Positions 34,794 to 43,321 of a stretch of DNA of 64,000 nt are shown here, piece by piece (position 1 is the stretch's first letter; every line of letters begins with the position of its first letter). Under the pieces are notes generated by a model. That model saw nothing but the letters and a program-made list of their open reading frames with translations. It was not told the DNA's origin and made no database searches. The stretch spans positions 682,001 through 746,000 of the forward strand of contig NZ_CP035291.1 in assembly GCF_006094395.1 (NCBI RefSeq), written 5' to 3'. The stretch is from Staphylococcus haemolyticus (GTDB taxonomy: Bacteria > Bacillota > Bacilli > Staphylococcales > Staphylococcaceae). A program made the position numbers and the translations under genes.

Positions 34794-36076
34794 GTTGTTG
34801 AGGCAAATAGTCGCGAAGTTATAATAATTCGATTACGTAAATTATCATAATTTCTATAACCAAAAGATACCCTTTTAATGAGTTTGATTTTATTATTAAT
34901 TCCTTCTAACGGACCGTTGGTCAAGTTAGAATATGTCATAGTATTTTCAATGAAAGCAGCTAATCGTCTTAAAGTTCTAATGACTGGGCGTAATTTAGGA
35001 CACACATCTGAAAGATGAATAGAAAAGAGTTTATGATTAAATTTCTCTATTTGATTTTCTTTTAATAATCTTCTTAGTTCATGAACGTAACGATATGTAT
35101 TAAATAATTCTACATCAACACCTAATAAGTAATTTATAATGCCTTTTTCGGTTTTCCACTCTTTAAATAAATGGACTTTATGATAATTAAAAGCTTCTAG
35201 CGTTTCAAAAGGTTTAAGAAATAGTTTCCAATAACTTTTATATTTATTATAGAGGGGTCTATTAGAGGTTCTATAACAATTCATTACTTGAACTCTAGAC
35301 ATATTTAACGCTCGATTTAAAGATTGAACAATATGAAAACGATCAATAATAATCTTCGCGTTAGGAAATAATTGTTTGATTAGTGACATATATGGTTCAT
35401 ACATATCAATCGTGACTGTTTTGACTTTTTGTCTGAGTTTCAAAGAATAGCGATAAAAATGATCTTTTAGCGATTTTAACTTACGATCCGCTACCACATC
35501 TACGATGCGGTGCGATACAGCATCTGCATAAATAAAACTCATTTTTCCGATTACATTTTTAACACTTTTAAATTCGTCCATCATTAAGTGTTCAGGTAAA
35601 GCATCAAAAGAAGACTGACCTACGTCGCTTGCCGCTTGATTAATCACTCTAGACACAGTCATTGATGATACTAAGCATGACTTAGCGATAGATTTTTGAG
35701 AGCGGTATTCTTGTGCTTTATCTAAAACTGCAAGTTTTGTTTTATTAGAAATAAAGCAATGAGCGTCGACAATATTAGATTTAGCAGTAAAATGACTGTC
35801 ACATGATTTACAATAAAATCTTTGTTTTTGAAGTTCTAAATAAGCGGGCATTTCCATAATTTTAAGTAAAGTAATCGTTGAGGTTTTCTTACCATTTTTT
35901 ACTATTGAGAAATTTTCATTTTTAGTTGAACAATTTTCACAATGTGTAGGTTGATAAGTGAGCTCGGCATAGTAAAACAAGCTCATTCGTCCTTTATGTT
36001 TTTTCTCAATCACTTCATCTGAAAAATTTAGATTTTTATCTTTAATTCTTAATGTATTTAATATAGACTTACACAT
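34760..36076 (-). CDS. ISL3-family transposase
   Basis: DDE transposase of 438 aa, full length for ISL3. The N-terminal zinc-ribbon cysteines are CENC (near 41) and CKSC (near 88), followed by an HTH segment (RSQKSIAKSCLVSSMTVSRVINQA). The catalytic domain includes the acidic residues of MSFIYADAVSHRIVDVVADRK, KTVTIDMYEPY and IIIDRFHIVQ, and ends with the Glu of TNGPLEGINNKIK. It starts at ATG 36076 behind AAAGGTAATG. No frameshift or stop is seen, so it is probably active. Confidence 0.93.
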   Translation of the reverse strand: MCKSILNTLRIKDKNLNFSDEVIEKKHKGRMSLFYYAELTYQPTHCENCSTKNENFSIVKNGKKTSTITLLKIMEMPAYLELQKQRFYCKSCDSHFTAKSNIVDAHCFISNKTKLAVLDKAQEYRSQKSIAKSCLVSSMTVSRVINQAASDVGQSSFDALPEHLMMDEFKSVKNVIGKMSFIYADAVSHRIVDVVADRKLKSLKDHFYRYSLKLRQKVKTVTIDMYEPYMSLIKQLFPNAKIIIDRFHIVQSLNRALNMSRVQVMNCYRTSNRPLYNKYKSYWKLFLKPFETLEAFNYHKVHLFKEWKTEKGIINYLLGVDVELFNTYRYVHELRRLLKENQIEKFNHKLFSIHLSDVCPKLRPVIRTLRRLAAFIENTMTYSNLTNGPLEGINNKIKLIKRVSFGYRNYDNLRNRIIITSRLFASTTKKEIKQLKVA

Positions 36077-36206
36077 AGGCGCATTACCTTTCTTTTTTAT
36101 TTTGTTTGGTAGCTAATAATTATAGAGGTAATTGCGCCATTTTTGTATTCAAACATAAAAATTGGACTGATGATTTTTAGTCATCAGTCCAATTTATTAT
36201 AGAGCC

Positions 36207-36214
36207 TTATTACT
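36207..36214. repeat. Target-site duplication, right copy
   Basis: TTATTACT, identical to 34711-34718. Its last four bases are the start of the right terminator arm. Confidence 0.9.
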
Positions 36215-36229
36215 TTCCAATCTTTTTTT
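36211..36229 (+). terminator. Right arm and T tract of the IS-split terminator
   Basis: TACTTTCCAATCTT followed by TTTTT, complementary to 34693-34706. Confidence 0.85.
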
Positions 36230-36332
36230 AATTATACGGCAGGACGCTATTTATATTTCATAATAAGATTTTCAAACTAGTGTAGTGCATATTGTTTAAT
36301 GTATATATCTTTGAGTCTGAAAGTAAACGCAA

Positions 36333-36364
36333 AAAAGCGATCCATTTTTTTTGGATCGCTTTTA
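36333..36364 (-). terminator. Terminator of ssaA
   Basis: AAAAGCGATCCA / TGGATCGCTTTT with an A/T loop; on the minus strand the stem runs into TTTTTT. It lies 16 nt beyond the ssaA stop. Confidence 0.85.
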
Positions 36365-36379
36365 AACTTACTAATAGAA

Positions 36380-37129
36380 TTAGTGAATGTAGTTATATGA
36401 AGCAGCTTGGCTAGCTGAAATAGTACGTGAAGTAACAACACCAGCACCGTGACCATAATTCATTTCTGATACTGTAACTGAACCGTCACTACCAACACTT
36501 TCAACATATGCTACGTGACCATATGCACCTTGTGAAGTTTGTAAAATAGCACCGGCTGATGGTGAATTATTTACTGTGTAACCTGAAGCAGCTGCAGCGC
36601 TTGCCCAGTTGTTAGCATTTCCCCAAGTTGAACCGATTTTACCGCCAACTCTATCAAATACATAATATGTACATTGACCAGCAGTATATAAGTTACTACC
36701 TGAACTTGAAGTTCTTGAAATTGAAACGCCAGTTGATTGTGATGATGGAGCAGTAGTTGTAGTTACTTTAATGTTACGATCTGAAGTTGAGTAACTAGCA
36801 CCTAAACCACCAGTTTGTTGAGTATTTGCACTATATGATTGAGTGTTATTGCTATAGTTGTTGTAGTTATTATAGTTATTGTAATTATATGAATAGTTGT
36901 TGTATGAATAATTAGATTGACTAGAGTGATTTACTTGATTTGGGCTCCAGTTACCTTTCCAAGTGTAATGATAGTTACCTTGTTGGTCGATAGTGTAAGA
37001 GTAGCTGTATGAAGTTGGATCATTTGGATTATATCCTTGTTCTGCTGCATGTGCCTCATGACCATGTCCAGCGATAGCGATTGTTGCAACTCCTGCAGTA
37101 GCGATTGTAGCTGTAGCGATTTTTTTCAT
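36380..37129 (-). CDS. ssaA: Staphylococcal secretory antigen SsaA, CHAP-domain protein
   Basis: Secreted protein of 249 aa: signal peptide ([21 protein letters not shown], cleavage near HEAHA-AE), an N-terminal SsaA-type segment ([26 protein letters not shown]), a Tyr/Asn-rich linker made of NNY/NYN repeats (about 70-100), and a CHAP domain at 145-249. The catalytic Cys is in [16 protein letters not shown] and the His in YGHVAYVES. It is a peptidoglycan amidase/endopeptidase of the WalKR regulon. GGAGGAAATTTTACA precedes ATG 37129. A perfect WalR box lies about 135 nt upstream. Confidence 0.92.
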   Translation of the reverse strand: MKKIATATIATAGVATIAIAGHGHEAHAAEQGYNPNDPTSYSYSYTIDQQGNYHYTWKGNWSPNQVNHSSQSNYSYNNYSYNYNNYNNYNNYSNNTQSYSANTQQTGGLGASYSTSDRNIKVTTTTAPSSQSTGVSISRTSSSGSNLYTAGQCTYYVFDRVGGKIGSTWGNANNWASAAAASGYTVNNSPSAGAILQTSQGAYGHVAYVESVGSDGSVTVSEMNYGHGAGVVTSRTISASQAASYNYIH

Positions 37130-37262
37130 TGTAAAATTTCCTCCTGAGAATTAAATTAATATTTTATATTTAATAGTCATTTGATGACCCTTGAGTCCAG
37201 TTTTTAATAAGTTTCTTAACGACAAGACATACTTTATCAGAAAAAAATCATTTTGTGTGCGT

Positions 37263-37279
37263 TGTTATCATTTTGTAAT
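37263..37279 (+). promoter_or_regulatory. WalR (YycF) box of ssaA
   Basis: TGTTAT-CATTT-TGTAAT matches the consensus TGTWAH-N5-TGTWAH at every fixed position. It is adjacent to the conserved GACAAGACATACTTTATCAGA block that contains the ssaA -10 on the minus strand. Confidence 0.75.
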
Positions 37280-37334
37280 TTTTTGCTAATAAATAGTGTT
37301 GAGTTAAATACAATAAGTAATTTTTTGTAATATT

Positions 37335-37360
37335 AAAAAACGTTGTCATAACAACGTTTA
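37335..37360 (-). terminator. Terminator-like hairpin without an assigned gene
   Basis: AAACGTTGT / ACAACGTTT with a CATA loop; on the minus strand it is followed by TTTTTT. No minus-strand gene lies upstream of it within the gap, so it may end a small RNA or shield ssaA. Confidence 0.5.
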
Positions 37361-37391
37361 AAAAATTATATGAAAAAGATACTCATTTTCT

Positions 37392-37408
37392 TGTAACATT
37401 TTTGTAAA
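37392..37408 (+). promoter_or_regulatory. Second WalR-type box
   Basis: TGTAAC-ATTTT-TGTAAA is another full consensus match, 113 nt further from ssaA than the first. Confidence 0.5.
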
Positions 37409-37801
37409 GTAACAGTAAAAATAAATTTGATATAAAATTAATAGAATTCATTATTTTTGTATTGTTTTAAAATTATATATACAAAAGATCTATTAATTAA
37501 ATTGTATTATTACTCTGAAATGCTATATAAGAAGCTATTATTGGGGGATTATTCATAGAAACATTATAAAAAATATACAAAAACATTTATATAAGATAAT
37601 ATAATGATATAATTGGTTAAAAGTTTGCTACTGCTAATACCGAAATAAAACATACAATTATATATGAAGATAGGCATTCAAAAAAGCGTTCAATTTGAAA
37701 ATCGTTATTAATGCAGCAATAGTTATTAGCGTTATGGGGGATAATTTATTATTTCTGTTTATGTCATATCTTTATATATTATAAAGTGAAAGGACGTTCG
37801 T

Positions 37802-38662
37802 ATGATTGATAACTTTTCGGTAAAGCTTTTAAAAAATATAAAGATAAGTAGTCAAAAGGAATCAAATATTAAATTAATCTATTGGCTAAAGGGGTCAGGG
37901 AGAGTAATTTTAAATTTAAAGAAATTTCAAATGAAAGAAAGAGATTTATTATTTGTAATGTTAAATGATATTTACTCGATTGAGAATGAGGATGGAGCAA
38001 TTATCGCTAGTATTGAAATAGCATTCAAAGATTATTTGAAATATGCTGATGATTATATTAAGTCTAATGGATATAAATTTCCTTCTATTGAAAGAAAACA
38101 ATTAGAACCCTTTATTTTAAATTTACTTGATTTTGAAAGTAGTAAGTCAGATAAATTACAAATAAAAGATAAGCTAGTAAAACACTTATGTGTAGAATTA
38201 GGATACTTGCAAAGAAATCAACGCATTCATTACAAACTAGATAATGCCTTAGTTGACAAAGTACATGAGTATATTATTAACCATCACAGTAATAAGATAA
38301 GTCGCCAAGATATGGCTAATGCACTCAATATGTCAGCCAAGGAACTTAGTAAAGTCATCAAGTATCACACACCTTATCATAATATTACACAATATATTAA
38401 TGATGTTAGATTAAAATTATGTTTGATAGACATTTTAAAAAGTAATCATTTAATACAAGATATTGCATATAAGCATGGATTCAACCATTTTCCACATTTC
38501 ATTGCTTTATTTAATAAAAAATATGGCATCACACCTGGTCAAATCAGAACTAAGAATCAATCACATCAATATCAATCATTTAATCAATCAGAAATACCAT
38601 TAGATGAAGAAACACAATTATTAATTGCTGAGGCAAAAGATAATTACAGTTTAACCGAATAA
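37802..38662 (+). CDS. AraC-family transcriptional regulator
   Basis: Regulator of 286 aa. The N-terminal half (about 1-140) is a cupin-like or other sensing domain (GSGRVILNLKKFQMKERDLLFVM). The C-terminal double HTH of the AraC/XylS family covers about 155-255: SRQDMANALNMSAKELSKVIK, then LIQDIAYKHGFNHFPHFIALFNKKYGITPGQIR, the signature of the second helix-turn-helix. The ligand is unknown. GAAAGGACG precedes ATG 37802. It lies between ssaA and the sarY-like gene, as an AraC gene does in S. aureus. Confidence 0.87.
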   Translation: MIDNFSVKLLKNIKISSQKESNIKLIYWLKGSGRVILNLKKFQMKERDLLFVMLNDIYSIENEDGAIIASIEIAFKDYLKYADDYIKSNGYKFPSIERKQLEPFILNLLDFESSKSDKLQIKDKLVKHLCVELGYLQRNQRIHYKLDNALVDKVHEYIINHHSNKISRQDMANALNMSAKELSKVIKYHTPYHNITQYINDVRLKLCLIDILKSNHLIQDIAYKHGFNHFPHFIALFNKKYGITPGQIRTKNQSHQYQSFNQSEIPLDEETQLLIAEAKDNYSLTE

Positions 38663-38920
38663 TAGTAGATATAAGTCAAACATGATGATTGTGTACAAGT
38701 AAACACGACATTTCAATTGATAAATTATAAAGATAATGTTGTTTATTTAAGAATTCAAGTCAATGTCTATCTTTAATAGATTGGGTAAATATAGAGTTTT
38801 ATATTCAATAGTTTCAAATGCAGTTATAAAATATGGGGCTATGATTAGACAATTTGTTATCAAATTAGCATGGAAACTCTTAACCGCCCAATCCTGAAAT
38901 AGTGTTATGAGGTGATAGAT

Positions 38921-39652
38921 ATGATGGATAAAAATAAGCTAGAAACATTATTATTTTATCTTGTTTTTATGAAAGCGGTAGGTGAGGTGCTAAAGTATAG
39001 TTACCAATTAAAATTCGAGCAATTAAAAACATTGAATGAAATCATTAAATATTTTCATGTACATCATCAAGGAGTTTATATAGATGAGTTAATCACTTAT
39101 CAAACCATTTCAAAAAGACAATTACGACATCATTTAGAACATTTATATCATTTAGGATGGATCACTAAATTGCGTGATGATAATGATCAAAGACGTTTAT
39201 TATTTCTCCCATCCAATAGCTGTCAAGATAAACTGAACATTATGTTTATGGAAGTTAGTGAAATGGTAAAAGGGAAGAATTTTGACTATTTAATAGAAAC
39301 AACAGCCCACTATAATCAATTAGGGCATGTTATAACCATTTTTGACGCACTTTACAAAGTTCGAAACATAGCAAAGGAGTCTAATTTGAGTTTGGATGAA
39401 TTGTTATTATTAGGTAAGTTACTATCTAGTCGACAAGTTATTTCATTAAAAGAAATTCAGGCAATGTCATATCGATATTTAATATGTATGAACGTGGTTA
39501 TTAATGATCTTTATCAAAAAGGGTATTTAGAAAAGTATCGTAATTCAATAGATGAACGTATTGTAAATGTAAAATTTATTGAATCACGAGCATATGAAAC
39601 AAATCAATTATTTATTAGATGTTACAATAAGTTCCAAGAGGAAATGAAGTAA
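38921..39652 (+). CDS. sarY: SarA-family double-domain regulator (SarY-like)
   Basis: DNA-binding protein of 243 aa containing two tandem SarA-type winged-helix domains (about 1-115 and 125-243). Each has a wing motif: DNDQRR in the first and the classic DERI in SIDERIVNVKF in the second. Two-domain Sar proteins include SarS, SarU and SarY; position next to the AraC and sarR genes points to SarY. ATG 38921 lies behind GAGGTG; the in-frame GTG at 38912 is part of that site. Targets are unknown. Confidence 0.8.
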   Translation: MMDKNKLETLLFYLVFMKAVGEVLKYSYQLKFEQLKTLNEIIKYFHVHHQGVYIDELITYQTISKRQLRHHLEHLYHLGWITKLRDDNDQRRLLFLPSNSCQDKLNIMFMEVSEMVKGKNFDYLIETTAHYNQLGHVITIFDALYKVRNIAKESNLSLDELLLLGKLLSSRQVISLKEIQAMSYRYLICMNVVINDLYQKGYLEKYRNSIDERIVNVKFIESRAYETNQLFIRCYNKFQEEMK

Positions 39653-39686
39653 GTAAAATATCATAATATGTAAGGAGAATGAATTC

Positions 39687-40010
39687 ATGATTCTAGATAA
39701 TGTGAATCCCAACGATTTGTTTCCAACAGAGTCAAAAGGCCCTTCAGTATTAGGTGTCATTGAGTATAATGTTCAAGGCCAAAGTGAATTTGAAGGAGCA
39801 TTTATTGCTACTTCCGAAAGATTAATTATGAATGTAGATATGAATGGTCAATTCTATTATAGAAATATCCCATATAATGAAATAGAAGAAATTCATTTTG
39901 ATGGCACAGATATTGTGTTTACTTTTAATATTGGGAAAGTGCCAATGAAACAAATCAAAACAAAAGACGTTAAAGCATTCGTTGATTATGTGGAGTCTAA
40001 AATTAAATAA
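39687..40010 (+). CDS. PH-like domain protein
   Basis: Small soluble protein of 107 aa. The beta-rich core (GAFIATSERLIMNVDMNGQFYYRNIPYNEIEEIHFDGTDIVFTF) followed by a C-terminal helix (KDVKAFVDYVESKIK) looks like a bacterial pleckstrin-homology (bPH/YvbH-like) fold. AGGAG at 39672-39676 precedes ATG 39687. It starts 34 nt after the sarY-like gene and may be cotranscribed. Function unknown. Confidence 0.72.
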   Translation: MILDNVNPNDLFPTESKGPSVLGVIEYNVQGQSEFEGAFIATSERLIMNVDMNGQFYYRNIPYNEIEEIHFDGTDIVFTFNIGKVPMKQIKTKDVKAFVDYVESKIK

Positions 40011-40496
40011 TCAAAAAGTTGAATAAAATCTAAAACACGCTACTATGATTCTAAAGGAAGCGACGCTTGTCATAGTTATATTATTAATACAATTTGCTTA
40101 GGCTAAAAAACCATGTGAGTCTGGAACGTAAATAATATAATGATGCTACTTAGCAGATTCGCAGTAGCTGACTGAACTGAGAAGACACTTAAATCAAGTT
40201 TTCCTCAGTTCTGGTCATTCTTGTAGGGGTGGGACGACGAATTTAAAAAGAATTCTGTCCCAATCCTTTTTTATGTCTTTGAATGAATTCCTATAGTGAC
40301 TAATTGATTATATATAATTTAATTGATGTAACTTGTTATTGATAATTAATATCATTTTAATTTCATAAAAATATTGAAATATTATACATAAATGTTATAA
40401 AATAAATTTTATAGCATAAGAAATGTTTGGTAAGTAATAAATAGTAGACATGAACCTTGTAGCAACAAGACGTACATCAGAGGAGTGGTTTAGAAT
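40011..40496. other. 486-nt gap with repeat copy before sarR
   Basis: The first half is occupied by the dispersed repeat (40150-40275) ending in a terminator. The second half (40276-40496) is AT-rich and must contain the sarR promoter. No ORF seen. Confidence 0.55.
40150..40275 (+). repeat. Dispersed intergenic repeat, copy before sarR
   Basis: GCAGTAGCTGACTGAACTGAG, GTTCTGGTCATTC and the closing hairpin AGGGGTGGGACGACGAATT / AATTCTGTCCCAATCCT with a six-T tail. This is one of the clearest copies and works as a terminator for the upstream gene. Confidence 0.7.
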
Positions 40497-40841
40497 ATGG
40501 GACAAATTAAAGACATCAATGATTTAGTTAACGCAACATTTCAAGTTAAAAAGTTCTTCAAAGATACTAAAAAGAAATATAATTTAAATTATGAAGAGGT
40601 TTATATTTTAAATTATATTGCGAGAAGTAAAACGAATGAAATAACTTCAAAGGAAATTGCAACGTATTCAGAGTTTAAACCTTATTACTTAACTAAAGCA
40701 TTACAGAAGTTAAAAGATTTACAGTTACTTTCAAAAAAACGTAGCGTACAAGATGAAAGAATAGTTATTGTTTATGTAACAGATGAACAACGAGACAAAA
40801 TTAATAAATTGATTGCTGAATTAGAGAAGTACATTAAGTAA
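40497..40841 (+). CDS. sarR: SarA-family regulator SarR
   Basis: Single-domain winged-helix regulator of 114 aa. The sequence is nearly that of S. aureus SarR as remembered: [15 protein letters not shown] at the start, [17 protein letters not shown] as the recognition region and [12 protein letters not shown] as the wing. SarR binds the sarA promoters and dampens SarA, with effects on agr and virulence factors. GAGGAG precedes ATG 40497. A perfect terminator follows. In S. aureus the urease operon lies beside this gene; here it is absent. Confidence 0.92.
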   Translation: MGQIKDINDLVNATFQVKKFFKDTKKKYNLNYEEVYILNYIARSKTNEITSKEIATYSEFKPYYLTKALQKLKDLQLLSKKRSVQDERIVIVYVTDEQRDKINKLIAELEKYIK

Positions 40842-40856
40842 TCTGCGTTTATTCAT

Positions 40857-40905
40857 AAAAGACTTAAGCTTTGAGAGATTCAATCTCATTGACTTAAGTC
40901 TTTTT
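40857..40905 (+). terminator. Terminator of sarR
   Basis: AAAAGACTTAAG (40857-40868) / CTTAAGTCTTTT (40893-40904), with an inner GAGATT...AATCTC hairpin. Confidence 0.88.
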
Positions 40906-40998
40906 GTGTTTATAATCCCTTAAGTGGTTAACTTTCAATTTGTAATGTCGAGTGATAAACTAGGTTTAAATAATAATGACAATGAACAGGTGATATAA

Positions 40999-42144
40999 TT
41001 GATCGATTCAGTTCTGATTAATACAGATATTCAAAAGAAATGGATAAAAAAATTTCAATCAATAGAAGAGACGTTTAAAGCAAGAGCAACAGAGAATGAT
41101 AAACAGTCTAGGTTCCCTTATGAGAATATTGAATGGCTAGTTAAAGAAGGTTATAGCTTACTAACGCTACCGGTAGAATATGGTGGAGAAGGTGCCACTA
41201 TTGAAGATATGGTTGTTTTGCAAACATATTTAGGTGCTAATGACGGAGCAACAGCATTATCTATTGGTTGGCATTTAAGTGTTGTAGGACAAATATATGA
41301 ACAAACGATGTGGAATCAAGATATGCTAAATCGCTTTGCAAAAGATATTGAAAGTGGAGCTCTTGTTAATCGAGCAGTAAGTGAAGCGGATACAGGAAGT
41401 CCAACTCGCGGAGGCAGACCTGCGACACATGCAGTAAAACAAGATGACGGTTACTTATTAAATGGTGTTAAAACGTTCACATCAATGAGTAAAGCATTGA
41501 CACATTATATTGTCGCTGCATATGTAGCTGATTTACAGGAAGTAGGTTTCTTCTTAGTACCAAGAGAATTTGATGGTGTAGAAATTGCAGAAAATTGGAA
41601 TATGGTAGGTATGAGAGCTACAGAAAGTCACGATTTAGTATTGAATGATGTATGGGTACCTAAAGACTTTTTCGTAGAGTCAAAAAGAAAGCCACAACCG
41701 AATGGCTGGATATTGCATATTCCAAGTACATATTTAGGAATTGCACAGGCGGCAAGAAATTATGCTATAGACTTTGCCACAAGTTATGGTCCGAATAGTA
41801 TAGAAGGAACTATTAGTCATTTACCAACTGTACAACAAAACATTGGAAAAATGGAGTCTTTACTTTTATCAGCGCGTCACTTTTTATGGAGTACCGCAAA
41901 AGGATATAATTATTCAGAAAATCAACCACACTTATGGAATGAAACATCTGCTAGTAAAGTGTTAGTGATGAACCAAGGGTTAGAAGTTGTTGATTTAGCG
42001 ATGAGAATTGTTGGTGCAAAAAGTCTGGAAATGGATCGTCCGTTACAACGCTATTACCGAGATATGAGAGCTGGATTACACAATCCACCAATGGAAGATG
42101 CAGCATACACTAATATAGCGAAATCTTTATGTAATTTATTTTAA
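40999..42144 (+). CDS. Acyl-CoA dehydrogenase-family flavoprotein
   Basis: Soluble FAD enzyme of 381 aa with the usual three domains: helical N-domain (about 1-120), beta middle domain (about 125-230; NRAVSEADTGSPTRGG, DGYLLNGVKTFTSMS) and helical C-domain. Conserved catalytic Glu in the ACAD family is not obvious here, so it may belong to the monooxygenase-like or divergent ACAD group rather than fatty-acid oxidation. The start is TTG 40999, 6 nt behind AGGTG. Monocistronic. Substrate unknown. Confidence 0.82.
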   Translation: MIDSVLINTDIQKKWIKKFQSIEETFKARATENDKQSRFPYENIEWLVKEGYSLLTLPVEYGGEGATIEDMVVLQTYLGANDGATALSIGWHLSVVGQIYEQTMWNQDMLNRFAKDIESGALVNRAVSEADTGSPTRGGRPATHAVKQDDGYLLNGVKTFTSMSKALTHYIVAAYVADLQEVGFFLVPREFDGVEIAENWNMVGMRATESHDLVLNDVWVPKDFFVESKRKPQPNGWILHIPSTYLGIAQAARNYAIDFATSYGPNSIEGTISHLPTVQQNIGKMESLLLSARHFLWSTAKGYNYSENQPHLWNETSASKVLVMNQGLEVVDLAMRIVGAKSLEMDRPLQRYYRDMRAGLHNPPMEDAAYTNIAKSLCNLF

Positions 42145-42166
42145 GAGTCTAATAACTATAGTTTTT

Positions 42167-42202
42167 AAGTCTTGATCAATAATTATTGATTAAGGCTTTT
42201 TT
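42167..42202 (+). terminator. Terminator after acyl-CoA dehydrogenase gene
   Basis: AAGTCTTGATCAATA / TATTGATTAAGGCTT with G-U pairs and a tail of T residues. Confidence 0.8.
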
Positions 42203-42266
42203 ATTTCACAAATTATTAAAATTTTTATTGTAAATAATGAGGTATTAGGATATAATTTTTGGTGAA

Positions 42267-42284
42267 ATTGATAATCGTTTTCAA
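42267..42284 (+). promoter_or_regulatory. Fur box of fhuD2
   Basis: TTGATAATCGTTTTCAA matches the 7-1-7 Fur consensus TGATAATNATTATCA in 13 of 15 positions. It ends 13 nt before the fhuD2 start, overlapping the expected promoter/start region, so iron would repress the gene. Confidence 0.6.
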
Positions 42285-42296
42285 CAGGAGGATGTT

Positions 42297-43214
42297 ATGA
42301 AAAAGTTAATTTTACCTTTACTTGTTCTAATCATCGTTTTAGCTGCATGTGGTAATAATGGTGGTTCAGGTAAATCCGATTCAAAAGAAGAAACAAAATC
42401 ATATAAATTAGATAGTGGTAAAACTATAAAAATCCCTAAAGATCCTAAACGTATTGCGGTAGTTGCACCTACGTTTGCGGGTGGTTTACATAAATTAGGC
42501 GCAAATATTGTTGCTGTAAATAATCAAGTTGATCAAAGTCCAATTTTAAAAGAAAAATTTAAAGACACGACTAAAATTGGTGAAGCTGACGTTGAGAAAG
42601 TTGCTAAGAAAAAACCTGATTTAATTATTGTTTATTCTACTGATAAAAACATTAAAAAATATCAAAAAATTGCCCCAACAATTGTAGTTGATTATGGCAA
42701 ACATAAATATCTTGAACAACAAGAAATGCTAGGTAAGATTATGGGTAAAGAAGACGAAGTTAAAAAATGGGAAGACAAATGGAAGAAACAAACTGAAAAA
42801 GATGGCAAAGAAATCAAAGATGCAATTGGTAAAGATTCAACAGTTTCTATCTTAGATGAATTTGACAAGAAAGTTTACACTTACGGCGACAACTGGGGTC
42901 GTGGTGGAGAAGTATTATATCAAGCATTTGGTTTGAATATGCCTAAAGGACAACAAGATTTAGTTAAAAAAGAAGGTTGGGCTGAAGTAAGCCAAGAAAA
43001 AATTGAAGACGTAGCTGGTGATTATATCGTATCAACTGGTGAAGGTAAATCTAAACCAAGTTATGAAACAACTAATATATGGAAAAATCTACCTGCAGTG
43101 AAAAATAATAACGTTATTGAAGTTAAAGCTGAAACATACTGGTATAATGACCCATATACGCTTGACTTTATGAGAAAAGATTTAAAAGACAAGTTACTTA
43201 AAGCTAGTAAATAA
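42297..43214 (+). CDS. fhuD2: Ferric hydroxamate-binding lipoprotein
   Basis: Lipoprotein of 305 aa. The lipobox is IIVLAAC (Cys18), followed by a Gly/Ser/Lys linker and a type III (helical-backbone) periplasmic-binding domain: KRIAVVAPTFAGGLHKLGANIVAVNN, KPDLIIVYST, TYGDNWGRGGEVLYQAFG and TYWYNDPYTLDF. The sequence matches remembered S. aureus FhuD2, which binds ferrichrome, desferrioxamine and other hydroxamates and delivers them to the FhuCBG permease, encoded elsewhere. It is an orphan binding protein with its own Fur box and terminator. AGGAGG precedes ATG 42297. Confidence 0.92.
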   Translation: MKKLILPLLVLIIVLAACGNNGGSGKSDSKEETKSYKLDSGKTIKIPKDPKRIAVVAPTFAGGLHKLGANIVAVNNQVDQSPILKEKFKDTTKIGEADVEKVAKKKPDLIIVYSTDKNIKKYQKIAPTIVVDYGKHKYLEQQEMLGKIMGKEDEVKKWEDKWKKQTEKDGKEIKDAIGKDSTVSILDEFDKKVYTYGDNWGRGGEVLYQAFGLNMPKGQQDLVKKEGWAEVSQEKIEDVAGDYIVSTGEGKSKPSYETTNIWKNLPAVKNNNVIEVKAETYWYNDPYTLDFMRKDLKDKLLKASK

Positions 43215-43252
43215 TAAAATGTAAAAACGATAATCAATTATTTATGATATTT

Positions 43253-43289
43253 AAGCTATGATTACATATAATGTAGTCATAGCTTTTTT
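43253..43289 (+). terminator. Terminator of fhuD2
   Basis: AAGCTATGATTACAT / ATGTAGTCATAGCTT followed by T residues. Confidence 0.87.
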
Positions 43290-43321
43290 AAATTTACAAA
43301 TGTATGTAAGGAGGAAACATC

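Larger units (their letters stand above)
34719..36206 (-). mobile_element. Complete ISL3-family insertion sequence, 1488 bp
   Basis: The element is bounded by terminal inverted repeats starting GGCTCTA (34719 on + and 36206 on -). About 21 of the first 26 bases match, including AAAT and GGACTGATGA. It is flanked by perfect 8-bp duplications TTATTACT. It holds one transposase gene on the minus strand, which looks intact. Hairpins lie just inside both ends: GGACT-GATG-AGTCC at the left, and a 10-bp stem GGACTGATGA / TCATCAGTCC at the right, upstream of the transposase, where it may shield the gene from outside transcription. Intact repeats and target copies suggest a fairly recent insertion. 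Confidence 0.93.
37130..37801. other. 672-nt control region between ssaA and the AraC gene
   Basis: Very AT-rich. It contains the ssaA promoter block with a WalR box, a second WalR-type box, and a minus-strand terminator-like hairpin at 37335-37360. The rest (37420-37800) holds no ORF or recognised motif; it presumably includes the AraC-gene promoter. Confidence 0.6.
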
